A stretch of 64,000 nucleotides of DNA, taken from Andrena cerasifolii. Its lineage: Eukaryota > Arthropoda > Insecta > Hymenoptera > Andrenidae. Shown here piece after piece: positions 62,946-64,000 of this stretch. Numbering within the stretch: position 1 is the stretch's first letter; each line of letters begins with the position of its first letter. The translations under genes were made by a program, and so were the position numbers. The notes under the pieces are model-generated. The model did no database searches. It saw nothing but the letters and a program-made list of their open reading frames with translations, and was not told the origin of the DNA. The DNA is taken from contig NW_027484910.1 in assembly GCF_050908995.1 (NCBI RefSeq), positions 310,001-374,000 of the forward strand, written 5' to 3'.

Positions 62946-64000
62946 AGTTTTTCGATATCAGTTTTTCAAGATTTGTTCTCCAATATCGGTTTTTGAATAT
63001 CGGTTCTAATATCGGATTCAATATCAGTTTTTCAATATCGGTTCTAATATCGGATTCAATACCGGTTTTTCAATATCGGTTCTAATATCGGATTCAATAC
63101 CGGTTTTTCAATATCGGTTTTTCAATATCAGTTTTTCGATATCAGTTTTTCAATATTTGTTCTCCAATATCGGTTTTTGAATATCGGTTCTAATATCGGA
63201 TTCAATATCGGTTTTTCAATATCGTTTTTGCAATATCAGTTTTTCGATATAGGTTTTTCAATATCGGTTTTTCAATATCGGTTCTAATATCGGATTCAAT
63301 ATCGGTTTTTCAATATCGGTTATTCAATATCAGTTTTTCAATATTTGTTCTCCAATATCGGATTCAATATCGGTTTTTCAATATCGGTTCTAATATCGGA
63401 TTCAATATCGGTTTTTCAATATCGGGTTTTCAATATCAGTTTTTCGATATCAGTTTTTCAATATTTGCTTTACAATATCGGTTTTTCAATATCGGTTCTA
63501 ATATCGGTTTCAATATCGGTTTTTCAATATCAGTTTTTCGATATAGGTTTTTCAATATCGGTTTTTCAATATCGGTTTTTCAATATCAGTTTTTCAATAT
63601 TTGGTTTTCAATATCGGTTTTTGAATATCGGTTCTAATATCGGTTCAATATCGGTTTTTCAATATCGGTTTTTCAATATCGGTTCTTATATCGGTTTCAA
63701 TATCGGTTTTTCAATATCGGTTTTTCAATATCAGTTTTTCAATATTTGTTCTCCAATATCGGTTTTTGAATATCGGTTCTAATATCGGATTCAATATCGG
63801 TTTTTCAATATCAGTTTTTCAGTATTTGTTCTCCAATATCGGTTTTTGAATATCGGTTCTAATATCGGTTTCAATATCGGTTTTTCAATATCGGTTTTTC
63901 AATATTTGTTCTCCAATATCGGTTTTTGAATATCGGTTCCAATATCGGATTCAATATCGGTTTTTCAATATCGGTTCTAATATCGGATTCAATATCGGTT
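62939..64000. repeat. Segment duplicated 31.0 kb away, running off the right edge
   Basis: Matches 31,943-33,004 at constant offset 30,996, including the rare ggttcttatat (63,687 and 32,691). It follows directly on the 33,604-offset copy with a 7-base overlap, so 58,548-64,000 as a whole equals 24,944-33,004 less 2,601 or so bases. The match is still intact at the window edge. Confidence 0.88.

Larger units (their letters stand above)
1..64000 (+). repeat. Satellite array of 12/14-base units filling the whole window
   Basis: The commonest unit is caatatcggttttt; variants differ mainly at the CG pair (CA or TT), at the second base (cgatat), and in the T-run (ttctc, ttttg). Short 12-base units (atatcggttcta, atatcggattca, atatcggtttca) interrupt the 14-base rhythm. 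All units lie in one orientation: the + strand carries T5 runs throughout, and the longest A-run I see is four (for example near 26,812). No stretch of unique DNA, gene, transposon or RNA gene breaks the array. Such arrays are typical of eukaryotic heterochromatin; function and host are not shown by the sequence. The strand is given as the one with the T-runs, by convention only. Confidence 0.97.

Noticed and set aside
1..64000. CRISPR array
   Set aside because: Units are 12-14 bases and directly adjacent, with no unique spacers of constant length and no cas genes. The regularity is that of a minisatellite.
1..64000. Telomeric repeat tract
   Set aside because: The unit has neither the short G-rich form nor the strand G/C bias of known telomere repeats, and higher-order duplications of kilobases are not expected in telomerase-made DNA.
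1..64000. Rho-independent terminators suggested by the many T5 runs
   Set aside because: No GC-rich hairpin precedes the T-runs; they are simply the end of each repeat unit.
1..64000. TATA-like or -10-like promoter elements (tataat-like strings in ctaatatc, gatatagg)
   Set aside because: They recur thousands of times as part of the unit and have no gene downstream.
1..64000. Transposon or retroelement insertions, tRNA or rRNA genes
   Set aside because: Reading through both strands I met no sequence outside the unit family, no terminal inverted repeats, and no structured non-repeat stretch long enough for an RNA gene.
1..64000. CENP-B box-like motif as evidence for a centromere
   Set aside because: The GC-rich core of that motif does not occur; centromere identity cannot be argued from this sequence alone.

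Overview
The 64,000 bases are one unbroken, head-to-tail AT-rich satellite (minisatellite) array. I find no credible protein gene, RNA gene, transposon or CRISPR array. Almost every base falls in a 14-base unit whose commonest form is caatatcggttttt, or in a 12-base short form (atatcggttcta, atatcggattca, atatcggtttca). Labels used below: A caatatcggttttt; B caatatcagttttt; C cgatatcagttttt; D caatatttgttttt; D2 caatatttgttctc; G caatatcggttttg; H cgatataggttttt; M caatatttgcttta. The short units nearly always follow a unit beginning gaatatcggttcta or caatatcggttcta. GC content is roughly 28 percent, estimated from unit composition and not counted.

The organism cannot be named from this sequence. 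Tens of kilobases of homogeneous, gene-free tandem repeat with layered higher-order structure point to eukaryotic nuclear heterochromatin (centromeric, pericentromeric, subtelomeric or a heterochromatic chromosome arm). That is an inference from the kind of sequence; no flanking unique DNA is present.

The array is built at four scales. (1) 12/14-base units. (2) Modules of a few units: a 38-base module (12+12+14) and a 56-base module G-B-H-A, each in local ladders of 2-4 copies. (3) Segments of about 1-4.6 kb duplicated in tandem: 2,017-6,745 (offset 2,400), 8,029-15,341 (offset 3,590-3,710), 14,713-16,920 (offset 1,104), 14,327-22,167 (offset 4,638 falling to 3,186), 22,728-27,601 (period about 1.6 kb, three copies), 29,963-34,650 (offset 2,795). 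(4) Long-range copies: 24,944-29,341 with 58,548-62,945 (33,604 apart), 31,943-33,004 with 62,939-64,000 (30,996 apart), about 43,700-49,300 with 52,458-58,400 (about 9 kb apart), and 7,104-8,220 with 51,487-52,603 (44,383 apart).

Many reading frames of 60-295 codons are open on the + strand, but this follows from the unit: 14 is not a multiple of 3, the 42-base triple unit has no stop in any + frame, and it carries TGA in every - frame. These frames begin at TTG, overlap one another by fixed amounts and encode the same 14-residue pattern; ATG is almost absent. They are not annotated as genes. The useful content is the record of repeat evolution: nested duplications, private variants shared between distant copies, copy-number differences in short modules, complete absence of inversions, and a biased pattern of CpG change.
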